From assembly GCA_003542955.1 (NCBI GenBank), contig DPJP01000380.1, forward strand, positions 3,240 to 8,497: DNA of 5,258 nt, given 5' to 3'. Under the pieces are notes generated by a model. The model was not told the origin of the DNA and searched no databases. It saw only the letters and a list, made by a program, of their open reading frames with translations. A program made the translations under genes and the position numbers. This stretch comes from Armatimonadota bacterium (GTDB taxonomy: Bacteria > Armatimonadota > Zipacnadia > Zipacnadales > UBA11051). Shown here piece by piece: positions 1 through 5,258 of the stretch (position 1 is its first letter; each line of letters begins with the position of its first letter).

Positions 1-147
1 GCGCGCGGCGCCGTCACCGGCCCCTACTACTTCTACGTCGACTTCTGGGGCCACGCCGAGGCCGTCAACGTCGGCGAGGCGGTCAAGGCGCTCCGCGAGC
101 AGTGCTCGCTTGTGAAGGTGCTGGGGAGCTACCCGGCGACGGGCTGA
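1..147 (+). CDS. pheA: Prephenate dehydratase, C-terminal ACT domain (5' end outside window)
   Basis: Only the last 48 codons are present; the frame is open from base 1 and stops with TGA at 145-147. The translated tail contains YYFYVDFWGH, then a helix with EAVKALREQ, then LVKVLGSYP. This is the pattern of the regulatory ACT domain that ends prephenate dehydratases (FFVDFEGH ... KVLGSYP). The family decarboxylates and dehydrates prephenate to phenylpyruvate in phenylalanine synthesis, and the ACT domain binds phenylalanine for feedback inhibition. Whether this copy is single-function or fused to chorismate mutase cannot be seen, because the catalytic part lies to the left. It is the only rightward gene here. 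Its last 19 bases overlap the end of the oppositely oriented M48-like gene. An arogenate dehydratase would look the same at this end. Confidence 0.88.
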   Translation, partial: ARGAVTGPYYFYVDFWGHAEAVNVGEAVKALREQCSLVKVLGSYPATG

Positions 148-1136
148 CCGCTGAACTGGGCGCGGATCCGCTCCATCTTCTCATGCACCTGGACGTAGTG
201 GTCGGTGCGCAACCATTCGCTGAGTTGCTCGATGCGATCCTGCATGTTCGGCACGGAGGCGATGAACTGCCCGAGCCGGAATTGCCGCTCCATCTGTGCG
301 GAATCCGTCGACATGTCACCGCCCTCCATGAAGGCCCGCAGGTCCTCCGTCGAGACCTCCGCATGCTTGTCCACCAGCGCGGCCTTCTTCACCATAGTCT
401 GGTTCAGCAGTGCCGCACTTCCGCTCAACAGACACGCAACGCGGTCCGCCGTGAAGTCCGCGACATCCTCCCAGCCTTGCGACAGCAGCCGGATCAGCAG
501 GAGCGGGAAGAGCAGCACCTTCAGCGCGATGTTGGCGTTGGCTATATAGGTGTTGGCCAGGATCAGCCCCATGTGCCCGGACTTGATGTGGCCGACCTCG
601 CGGGCCAGCAGAACCGCGAACTCGTCCTCGGCGAACTGATCGCGCAGTGCCTTGGTGGCCACGATCGTGCCCGGTCCGCCCGGAATCGAGTAGATGTACG
701 GCGCGTCATCGTCAAGCAGGTACATATTCGGGAGCTTGACGCCTGCCAGCGAGGACAGCCGCACAAGCACCTTGTGCAGATCGCCGATGTTGTTCGGCAT
801 GACCTTCGCATGCCGACCGCCCTGCTTGATCAGTTGCTTGGTGTGGCGCGTCGCGAACAGATTCCCCGCGATGATGCTGACGATGGGGTATACCAGCGGC
901 CCGATGATCCACGGCCACTCGATGCCCTCCCATCCCTTGATCCCTTCGCCGCCGGCCCACCCGTTGATGCCGCTGTACATTGTCGCGAAGAAGAACACGA
1001 CGAGCATCAGGAAGGCGGCGAACGTGGCGCCAACGGCCGTCCAGTACGCCCTGGCCTCCCCCGGGAATTGGTAGTCGGACTTGGCCAGCTTCAGTTCCTC
1101 TTTTTTCCTCGGCTTGCGACTCGTCTTGCGTGCCAT
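129..1136 (-). CDS. M48-like membrane protein with degenerate zinc site (HtpX/Ste24-type fold, probably not a normal peptidase)
   Basis: 335 residues. The N-terminus is strongly basic (about residues 1-19, many K/R), followed by hydrophobic segments near 31-55 and 74-94 and a third near 199-219. Residues 146-190 follow the M48 peptidase pattern: a loop with YIYSIPGGPGTIVATKAL, then an acidic DEFAVLLA stretch, then the helix that normally carries HExxH. Here that helix reads REVGH (179-183), so the first zinc-binding His is Arg (codon CGC at 600-602). The usual third ligand, Glu in ExxAD, is Asp227 in DFTAD (227-231). Family members are membrane zinc proteases for damaged membrane proteins or prenyl-protein processing. 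With one ligand lost and one altered, ordinary zinc catalysis is doubtful, so this may be a pseudoprotease or a divergent enzyme. The ATG shares its A with the TAA stop of the upstream CNNM gene (TAATG), which suggests translational coupling. The upstream SD is weak (GGTGG). The stop is TAG. Confidence 0.8.
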   Translation of the reverse strand: MARKTSRKPRKKEELKLAKSDYQFPGEARAYWTAVGATFAAFLMLVVFFFATMYSGINGWAGGEGIKGWEGIEWPWIIGPLVYPIVSIIAGNLFATRHTKQLIKQGGRHAKVMPNNIGDLHKVLVRLSSLAGVKLPNMYLLDDDAPYIYSIPGGPGTIVATKALRDQFAEDEFAVLLAREVGHIKSGHMGLILANTYIANANIALKVLLFPLLLIRLLSQGWEDVADFTADRVACLLSGSAALLNQTMVKKAALVDKHAEVSTEDLRAFMEGGDMSTDSAQMERQFRLGQFIASVPNMQDRIEQLSEWLRTDHYVQVHEKMERIRAQFSGQPVAG

Positions 1137-2470
1137 TAGTTCTCGCCACCGTCCCTGTGTTTGACAGTGATCTGAACGCGCTCCACGTACTGCTCATCTA
1201 CCTGGTCGACCCGTAATGCCACACCGTTGAGTTCAAACGCCTCCCCGACGGCGGGGATGTGGCCTGCGAGTCCGGTGACAAGACCTCCAACCGTGTCGTA
1301 CTCGTCGTCCGGCAGGTCGAGATCGAGTTCATCGTTAAGGTCCTCGATCCGCAGTCTGGCCGAGACGAATGCCTCACTCTCGCTGACGACCAGGATGTCC
1401 TCAGTCACCACGTCATGCTCGTCATCAATCTCACCAACGAGCTGCTCGAGGATATCCTCGATGCTCACCAGACCCTCGGTGCCGCCGAACTCATCGACGA
1501 CGATGGCGAGATGAATAGCCCGCTCCCGCATCTCCGAGAACAGCTCGTCCAGCGGCTTGCTCTCCGGTACATACATGGGCTCGCGCGCCAACTCGCGGAT
1601 GTCGATCTCCGCCGCGCCGTCCCGCATCGCCATCAACAGGTCGGTGAGGTAAAGCACACCGGTGATGCTGTCGATCGTGCGGCTGTAGATAGGGATGCGT
1701 GAGTGTCCGCTCTCGCTGATGACCTGGAGAACCTCGTCGAGGCTCCTGGTTTCCTCGAGCGCGACAATGTCGACCCGCGGCACCATGATGTCTCGTGCCT
1801 CGGCGATGCTCAACTCCAGCACGCTGTCGATCATCTCGCCCTCTTCGGGCTCGAGCGCGCCCTCTTCCTCGCCCACATCCGCCGCCGCACGAATCTCGTC
1901 GCGCGTGACCAACTCCATCTTCTCGGCTACCTGCACCCCGACCCCGCGCAGAATGTGGTGCGCGGCGAGCGTGAACACCCGCATCGCCGGACCCGCGATG
2001 CGAACCAGCCGTGCCATCGTCGGCGCAACCATCAGCGCGCACCGCTCGGCGTAGAGGGCTCCGTACGTCTTCGGGCCGATCTCGGCCAGAATCAACATCA
2101 CGAGCAGCATGCCGATATGGACGGCTTCCTCGCGCCACCGCTCGGTGTGCCAGATATCGTCGACTGCCGCGGCGCGCGCCACCAGCACGGTCGTCACCGT
2201 CGATATGACGATGATGCACACATTCACGCCGATGATGATGACGTTCAGGAACTCGTTGTTCTCGACAAGCGACCTGATGATCGCCACACGTCGGTCGCCG
2301 TTGACCCGCATCGCCCGCAACCGCACATCACTCATGCCCAGCAGCGCCGCCTCAGCGAGTGACAGGTAGGCCAGCGCAGCGATGCCGAGACCAATGACGA
2401 TGTACCCGACTACAGAAAGCACAACCCAAAGCGGGTCATCACCGTGTTGACTACTGCTTGGGTCATCCAA
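1136..2470 (-). CDS. CNNM/CBS/CorC-HlyC family membrane protein, second of tandem pair (CorB/CorC, YtfL type)
   Basis: 444 residues with the full family layout. The N-terminus is short and acidic. The CNNM (DUF21) membrane domain spans about 14-190, with hydrophobic stretches near 15-45, 75-100 and 118-170. A CBS pair follows at about 228-350 (RIPIYSRTIDSITGVL; DEFGGTEGLVSIEDIL), then a CorC_HlyC domain at about 360-437. The conserved AEIGPK motif of the membrane domain is intact (E130, P133, K134). Relatives are linked to Mg2+ or other divalent cation export or tolerance, with nucleotide or Mg2+ sensing by the CBS pair; the old 'hemolysin' label is historical. The substrate cannot be read from sequence. 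The start is TTG at 2470-2468; the only nearby SD is GGGAGG 13 bases upstream, and no ATG lies in frame nearby. A GTG at residue 17 is a possible but poorer start, because it would cut into the first membrane helix. The gene lies 47 bases after its paralog and ends TAA, overlapping the next ATG by one base. Confidence 0.9.
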   Translation of the reverse strand: MDDPSSSQHGDDPLWVVLSVVGYIVIGLGIAALAYLSLAEAALLGMSDVRLRAMRVNGDRRVAIIRSLVENNEFLNVIIIGVNVCIIVISTVTTVLVARAAAVDDIWHTERWREEAVHIGMLLVMLILAEIGPKTYGALYAERCALMVAPTMARLVRIAGPAMRVFTLAAHHILRGVGVQVAEKMELVTRDEIRAAADVGEEEGALEPEEGEMIDSVLELSIAEARDIMVPRVDIVALEETRSLDEVLQVISESGHSRIPIYSRTIDSITGVLYLTDLLMAMRDGAAEIDIRELAREPMYVPESKPLDELFSEMRERAIHLAIVVDEFGGTEGLVSIEDILEQLVGEIDDEHDVVTEDILVVSESEAFVSARLRIEDLNDELDLDLPDDEYDTVGGLVTGLAGHIPAVGEAFELNGVALRVDQVDEQYVERVQITVKHRDGGEN

Positions 2471-2488
2471 TGCTACCTGACTACCTCC

Positions 2489-2508
2489 CGACGGCGCAAC
2501 AGCCGTCG
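2489..2508 (-). promoter_or_regulatory. Hairpin abutting the ribosome binding site between the two CNNM genes
   Basis: In the 47-base gap between the paralogs, CGACGGC (2489-2495) and GCCGTCG (2502-2508) form a perfect 7-bp stem with a 6-base loop. In the minus-strand transcript the stem ends on the first G of GGGAGG (2489-2484), the only SD candidate for the downstream TTG-start gene. The stem has no following U tract, so a terminator is unlikely. It could lower or tune translation of the second gene or protect the upstream message end. The pairing is seen; the function is inferred. Confidence 0.4.
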
Positions 2509-2517
2509 CGCGCAGGG

Positions 2518-3780
2518 TCAGCTACTCTCCGGGAGTTCCGTGACCCGAACCTTCTCGATCCGCGTCTCCGAAGACTGCTCCACCATGAAGCGCAAGCCGT
2601 CCTCCTGGAAGCTCTCTCCTGCATGGGGTATACGCCCCGCCAGGTCGAGCAGCCAGCCGCCCAGGGAATCGAAGTCTTCAACCGGCAACGGCGCGTCAAT
2701 GTAGTTGGCCAGGATCCGCAGGCTCACGGTTGCATCGCAGATATACTCGTCGGGCGCGACCGCAAGCACCTCCGGCTCCTCGACATCGTACTCATCGAGG
2801 ATGTCGCCGACGATCTCCTCGAGCAGGTCCTCGACCGTCACGAGCCCGGCCGTGCCCCCGTACTCATCTCGAACCACGGCCATCAACTGCCGCGCCTCCT
2901 GCAACTGCTTCAGCGCGATATCGGCCGGCGAATTCTCGAGCAGATGGAGCGCCGGCCGCGCAGCAAGCTTCGCCGGCCGATCCATCTCACCCCTGGCAAG
3001 ATACGGCAACAGGTCCTTGAGCGAGATGATCCCCACGATGCTGTCTGGGGTCTCATCATAGATTGGCAGCCGCGTGTGGCGCGAGCCCAGCCCCAGATCG
3101 AGCACATCCTGCATCGTCGCATTCAGGTCGACGCAGATCATGTCGCGGCGTGGCGTCATGACTTCCTTCACACGCTGGTCACCGAAGGCGAGAACCCCGC
3201 GCAGCATCCGGCGCTCGCACGCCTGGAGTTCGCCCTGCTCCTCGCACGCCTCGATCATTGCCTTCAGTTGCTCTTCGCTCACGCTGGGCAGAATGGTCGC
3301 CGCACGCACTCCGAACAGGCGCAGGACCAGGCGCACGGTCCCCGACACCACGAACACAATGGGCCGCAGAATGATGCTGAAGAAGTACACCAGGCCGCCG
3401 GTCCAGCGCACGGCGCGCGCAGGGCCTGCGGCGGCCCAATGCATCGGGGTGGTTTCACACAACGTCAGGATGATAACCGTCATGATCGCGGCGGCCACCA
3501 CCGGTCCCCACGGCGTCCCGAGCGTCGAGATGCCGATGCTTGTGGCGATCCGCTCCGCCGTGTAGTTGCAGGTGGTGATCGACAGGATGATGACGCTCAG
3601 CAGTAACGCCCGATGCCCATGGAGGTACGCAATCACACCACCCAGCCGTCCGCCGTCCTCGCGCATCCGCTCGACGCGGCTCCTGCTTACCGACAGGAAT
3701 CCGATCTCGGATGCCGTGAACAGCATCGACAGCAGCAGCAACAGCAGCAGCACCGGTAACTGCCAGGCGAGTGTCAACAT
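2518..3780 (-). CDS. CNNM/CBS/CorC-HlyC family membrane protein, first of tandem pair, with altered membrane-domain motifs
   Basis: 420 residues counted from ATG at 3780. The CNNM membrane domain spans about 3-165 and begins with a leucine-rich first helix (seven Leu in a row). A CBS pair lies at about 205-330 (RLPIYDETPDSIVGII; RDEYGGTAGLVTVEDLL) and a CorC_HlyC domain at about 337-415. The order matches the downstream gene, so the two are paralogs from an old duplication. This copy deviates in the membrane domain. The usual GE(I)xPK motif reads CETTPM: Glu109 and Pro112 are kept, but Lys is Met113 and Gly is Cys. The G-x-N seen in the second helix of the paralog is replaced by S-x-T. The CBS domains look intact. 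Cation transport or a regulatory partner role is inferred from the family. A TTG directly before the ATG (3783) is an equally in-frame start; ATG is preferred by codon, while the SD (GAGGGGG) lies 13 bases from ATG and 10 from TTG. It is the first gene of its unit, behind a candidate promoter, and ends TGA. Confidence 0.87.
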   Translation of the reverse strand: MLTLAWQLPVLLLLLLLSMLFTASEIGFLSVSRSRVERMREDGGRLGGVIAYLHGHRALLLSVIILSITTCNYTAERIATSIGISTLGTPWGPVVAAAIMTVIILTLCETTPMHWAAAGPARAVRWTGGLVYFFSIILRPIVFVVSGTVRLVLRLFGVRAATILPSVSEEQLKAMIEACEEQGELQACERRMLRGVLAFGDQRVKEVMTPRRDMICVDLNATMQDVLDLGLGSRHTRLPIYDETPDSIVGIISLKDLLPYLARGEMDRPAKLAARPALHLLENSPADIALKQLQEARQLMAVVRDEYGGTAGLVTVEDLLEEIVGDILDEYDVEEPEVLAVAPDEYICDATVSLRILANYIDAPLPVEDFDSLGGWLLDLAGRIPHAGESFQEDGLRFMVEQSSETRIEKVRVTELPESS

Positions 3781-3793
3781 CAACGACGTTGGG

Positions 3794-3800
3794 CCCCCTC
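3794..3800 (-). promoter_or_regulatory. Shine-Dalgarno site of the first CNNM gene
   Basis: The minus strand reads GAGGGGG here, 10 bases before a TTG (3783) and 13 before the adjacent ATG (3780). The spacing slightly favours TTG and the codon favours ATG; the two choices differ by a single residue. Confidence 0.55.
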
Positions 3801-3806
3801 ACGTTC

Positions 3807-3830
3807 GGCGGCACAGCCCAGCAGGCCGCC
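3807..3830 (-). other. GC-only hairpin in the leader of the CNNM unit
   Basis: GGCGGC (3807-3812) pairs with GCCGCC (3825-3830) across a 12-base loop. If transcription starts near 3840, as the -10 site predicts, the hairpin lies at about nucleotides 11-34 of the message, just before the SD. It is short, and such pairings arise by chance in G+C-rich DNA. It does not resemble a known Mg2+ riboswitch, for which the roughly 60-base leader is too small. Confidence 0.25.
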
Positions 3831-3846
3831 TTCAGGCGCATGAAAG

Positions 3847-3873
3847 AGTATAGCACACACTCCCCACAGGCAA
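3847..3873 (-). promoter_or_regulatory. Candidate sigma-70 type promoter for the CNNM/M48-like unit
   Basis: The minus strand carries TATACT (3852-3847), five of six matches to TATAAT, preceded by TGC, giving an extended -10. A weak -35, TTGCCT (3873-3868), lies 15 bases upstream, which is short; the extended -10 could compensate. A second TTGCCT at 3880-3875 is too far away (22 bases). The start point would fall near 3840, leaving a leader of about 60 bases. The site lies after the hairpin that probably ends the ribosomal protein unit, as expected for a separate transcription unit. Confidence 0.5.
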
Positions 3874-3930
3874 AAGGCAATCACGCCTGCGCCCACAGCC
3901 CGTCCCTGACGCCAACGCGCAGGCACGCAA

Positions 3931-3955
3931 ACACCGCGCCGTGCAGGCGCGGTGT
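3931..3955 (-). terminator. Probable terminator of the truA-rplM-rpsI unit
   Basis: ACACCGCGCC (3931-3940) and GGCGCGGTGT (3946-3955) make a perfect 10-bp stem with a 5-base loop. On the minus strand the stem is followed by TTGCGTGCC, so the U tract is short and broken. It lies 91 bases after the rpsI stop and before the candidate promoter of the next unit, the right place for a terminator. The bases between it and rpsI (3956-4046) show no gene, RNA or clear repeat. Confidence 0.6.
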
Positions 3956-4046
3956 CGTGTCTCCGTCACCATCCGTAGCTCGAACTCGGCATCCCCTGGC
4001 GCATAGCCCGGCAGCCCCTGTCCGGTCCTGACGCGTGCGGATAGGA

Positions 4047-4442
4047 TTAGCGCTTCGAGAACTGCTTGCGTCGGCGGGCGCCCCGGCAGAACGGCTTCTT
4101 GCGCTCCTTGGCGCGCGGGTCGCGGGTCAGCAGACCCAGCGGCCCCAGCAGACTGCGGTTCTCCTCGTCAAGAGCAACAAGCGCCTTGGCGATCCCGTGA
4201 CGCAGAGCATCGGCCTGGCCGGCGATGCCGCCGCCCTTGGTGAAGGCCCGCACGCTCAGCTTGCCGTCGTTCTGAGTGGCAACCAGCGGCTGCAGCGCGC
4301 GCTGCACCAGCGCATGGCGCACGAAGTACTCCGCCACCGGCTTGTCGTTGACCTGCACGTCACCGTCGCCCGCGGAAATCCATACGCGCGCGATCGACGT
4401 CTTGCGCCTGCCTGTCCCGTATGCGGTATTCGTATCCAGCAA
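4047..4442 (-). CDS. rpsI: Small subunit ribosomal protein S9
   Basis: 131 residues, the usual length for bacterial S9 (uS9). The N-terminal signature YGTGRRKTSIARV (8-20), the TKGGGIAGQADALRHGIAKAL block (68-88) and the basic C-terminus ending GARRRKQFSKR are all present. The C-terminal QFSKR tail reaches toward the tRNA in the P site of the 30S subunit. The start is TTG at 4442-4440, supported by a strong SD (GAGGAGG) 7 bases upstream; there is no in-frame ATG near the expected N-terminus. The segment KPFCRG before the tail is slightly unusual, since many homologs have KPG-K-KA there. It lies 41 bases after rplM, the almost universal L13-S9 pairing that keeps the two proteins co-expressed. 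The stop is TAA. Confidence 0.96.
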   Translation of the reverse strand: MLDTNTAYGTGRRKTSIARVWISAGDGDVQVNDKPVAEYFVRHALVQRALQPLVATQNDGKLSVRAFTKGGGIAGQADALRHGIAKALVALDEENRSLLGPLGLLTRDPRAKERKKPFCRGARRRKQFSKR

Positions 4443-4449
4443 CTTCAGT

Positions 4450-4456
4450 CCTCCTC
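4450..4456 (-). promoter_or_regulatory. Strong Shine-Dalgarno site deciding the TTG start of rpsI
   Basis: The minus strand reads GAGGAGG 7 bases before the TTG at 4442. This near-perfect site and spacing support the uncommon start codon for a highly expressed ribosomal protein. Confidence 0.8.
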
Positions 4457-4483
4457 AAAGGGCCCTCCACGGACCCTGCGGCC

Positions 4484-4927
4484 TCACAGACCGAGTTCCA
4501 GCGGCTTGGCCGACTGCGCCTGGTGCGGGTGATCCGAGCCGGCATAGACCTTCAGCTTGCGGGCCATCTGCCGGCCCAGCGGGTTGTGCGGCAGCATTCC
4601 CTTGACGGCCTTGATGATGACCTTCTCCGGCGTCTCGGCCAGGAAGTGCGCATACTGCTTTGACTTCATATGCCCCGGCCGCGTGCTCGCCCGGTAATAG
4701 TACTTCTGCGTCAGCTTGTTCCCCGTCAGAACAACCTCTGAGGCGTCGGTGACGATGACGAAGTCACCGGTGTCCGCATGCGGCGTGAACTCCGGCTTGT
4801 GCTTCCCGCGCAGGACAGCGGCGACGCGCGACGCCAGTCGCCCCAGCGGAATGCCGCGGGCGCTGACGACCCACCAGTCCCGCGTCATCTCTTGAGCATT
4901 GGCCGATCTTGTCCTCTGGTTCTTCAT
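4484..4927 (-). CDS. rplM: Large subunit ribosomal protein L13
   Basis: 147 residues, close to the usual 142-147 of bacterial L13 (uL13), an early-assembling 50S protein. Motifs in order are RDWWVVSARGIPLGRLAS (16-33), LRGKHKPEFTPHADTGDF (39-56), VVLTGNK (65-71), and AVKGMLPHNPLGRQMARKLK (107-126) followed by VYAGSDHPHQAQ. The start chosen is ATG at 4927, with GGAGG 8 bases upstream. An in-frame TTG two codons earlier (4933) sits only 2 bases from the SD and is rejected; an internal ATG at residue 14 would also cover the conserved domain but has no comparable SD. The gene follows truA by 21 bases and precedes rpsI, so the three are probably co-transcribed. The stop is TGA. Confidence 0.97.
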   Translation of the reverse strand: MKNQRTRSANAQEMTRDWWVVSARGIPLGRLASRVAAVLRGKHKPEFTPHADTGDFVIVTDASEVVLTGNKLTQKYYYRASTRPGHMKSKQYAHFLAETPEKVIIKAVKGMLPHNPLGRQMARKLKVYAGSDHPHQAQSAKPLELGL

Positions 4928-4935
4928 CCTCAAAG

Positions 4936-4940
4936 CCTCC
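4936..4940 (-). promoter_or_regulatory. Shine-Dalgarno site deciding the ATG start of rplM
   Basis: GGAGG on the minus strand lies 8 bases before the ATG at 4927, inside the 21-base gap after truA. It selects this ATG over the TTG at 4933. Confidence 0.75.
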
Positions 4941-4948
4941 GGTGCCTG

Positions 4949-5258
4949 TCAGTACGACCCGGCTTGGTATTCCACTTTCACCAGGCACAGCCCATGCGGC
5001 GGCGCGGTCGGCCCGGCCTGTGACCGGTCCCGACACTCCAGGATGCGGGCGACATCGGAGACGTCCAACGCCCCCTTGCCCACCTCCACCAGCGTCCCGA
5101 CGATGATCCGCACCATCATGTACAGAAAGCCGCTACCCGCGGCCCATATCGTGAGCAGATCGCCGTCTCGCTCGACGCGGACGCCGAACACCTCGCGCAC
5201 CGTCGTCTCCGTCGTCCGTCCGGCGGCGGCAAATGACGTGAAGTCGTGCTCGCCGATG
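4949..5258 (-). CDS. truA: tRNA pseudouridine synthase A, C-terminal part (5' end outside window)
   Basis: The last 102 codons are present; the frame is open to the window edge (first full codon at 5257) and ends TGA at 4951-4949. The sequence matches the C-terminal half of TruA: GEHDFTSFAAAG at the start, then GSGFLYMMVRIIVGTLVEVGKG (41-62), then CRDRSQAGPTAPPHGLCLVKVEY (75-97). TruA converts uridines 38-40 of the tRNA anticodon stem to pseudouridine. The catalytic Asp lies in the N-terminal half, outside the window. A methionine-like start (GTG) inside the window near 5200 is not real, because homologous sequence continues upstream to the edge. Placement directly ahead of rplM-rpsI is a known gene order in several phyla. 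Confidence 0.95.
   Translation of the reverse strand, partial: IGEHDFTSFAAAGRTTETTVREVFGVRVERDGDLLTIWAAGSGFLYMMVRIIVGTLVEVGKGALDVSDVARILECRDRSQAGPTAPPHGLCLVKVEYQAGSY

Noticed and set aside
102..1139. Long plus-strand open frame of 345 codons opposite the M48-like gene
   Set aside because: It lies antisense to a gene with clear family motifs, its translation is rich in R, H, Q and D without any recognisable domain, and such frames are expected in G+C-rich DNA.
2458..3606. Long plus-strand open frame of 382 codons opposite the first CNNM gene
   Set aside because: It is a shadow of the CNNM gene with low-complexity Arg/His/Gln-rich translation and no domain; the minus-strand protein explains the region fully.
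3725..3755. CAG/CTG-rich run resembling a trinucleotide repeat
   Set aside because: On the minus strand it is mostly CTG codons for seven leucines of the first membrane helix of a CNNM protein, interrupted by TTG; coding explains it.
3455..3841. ATG at 3841 on the minus strand as an upstream or alternative gene start
   Set aside because: Its frame runs out of register through the CNNM gene, encodes nothing recognisable, and the ATG sits at the predicted transcription start without an SD.
3784..4046. Possible small RNA or tRNA in the gap between rpsI and the CNNM genes
   Set aside because: Apart from the terminator-like stem, the promoter and a short leader hairpin, I found no cloverleaf, riboswitch core or conserved RNA pattern.
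4035..4532. Plus-strand open frame of 165 codons opposite rpsI
   Set aside because: It is antisense to an unmistakable ribosomal protein gene and has no recognisable features.
4949..5200. Separate short gene starting near 5200
   Set aside because: Sequence typical of TruA (GEHDFTSFAAAG) continues upstream in the same frame to the window edge, so the internal GTG is not a start.

Overview
This is a G+C-rich bacterial stretch. Nearly everything in it is transcribed leftward (minus strand). The one exception is the tail of a rightward gene at the left edge. The best organism guess is a high-GC bacterium of uncertain phylum, probably free-living. The order truA-rplM-rpsI is common in Firmicutes, Actinobacteria and related deep lineages, and Armatimonadota-like groups would fit, but the window alone cannot settle the taxonomy.

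Layout from right to left, which is the direction of transcription. At 5258-4047 lies a translation cluster: the C-terminal part of truA (tRNA pseudouridine synthase), rplM (ribosomal protein L13) and rpsI (ribosomal protein S9). The gaps are 21 and 41 bases and the Shine-Dalgarno sites are strong. A perfect 10-bp hairpin at 3931-3955 probably ends this unit. A promoter-like site with an extended -10 (TATACT, at 3847-3852) then starts a second unit.

The second unit (3780-129) encodes three membrane proteins. Two are tandem, diverged members of the CNNM/CBS/CorC-HlyC family (CorB/CorC, YtfL type; linked to Mg2+ or other divalent cation transport or tolerance). The third is an M48-like (HtpX/Ste24-type) membrane protein whose zinc-binding motif looks destroyed. 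The second CNNM gene and the M48-like gene share one base (TAATG), which suggests coupled translation. A 7-bp hairpin sits between the two CNNM genes, directly against the second gene's ribosome binding site.

On the plus strand, bases 1-147 encode the ACT-domain C-terminus of prephenate dehydratase (pheA). This gene converges on the M48-like gene, and the two coding ends overlap by 19 bases.

Most of the window is ordinary housekeeping sequence. The part most worth a second look is the membrane cassette: an M48 fold with RExxH in place of HExxH, coupled to a pair of CNNM transporter-like proteins of which one has lost conserved membrane-domain residues. I found no CRISPR array, tRNA, rRNA, insertion sequence or attachment site.
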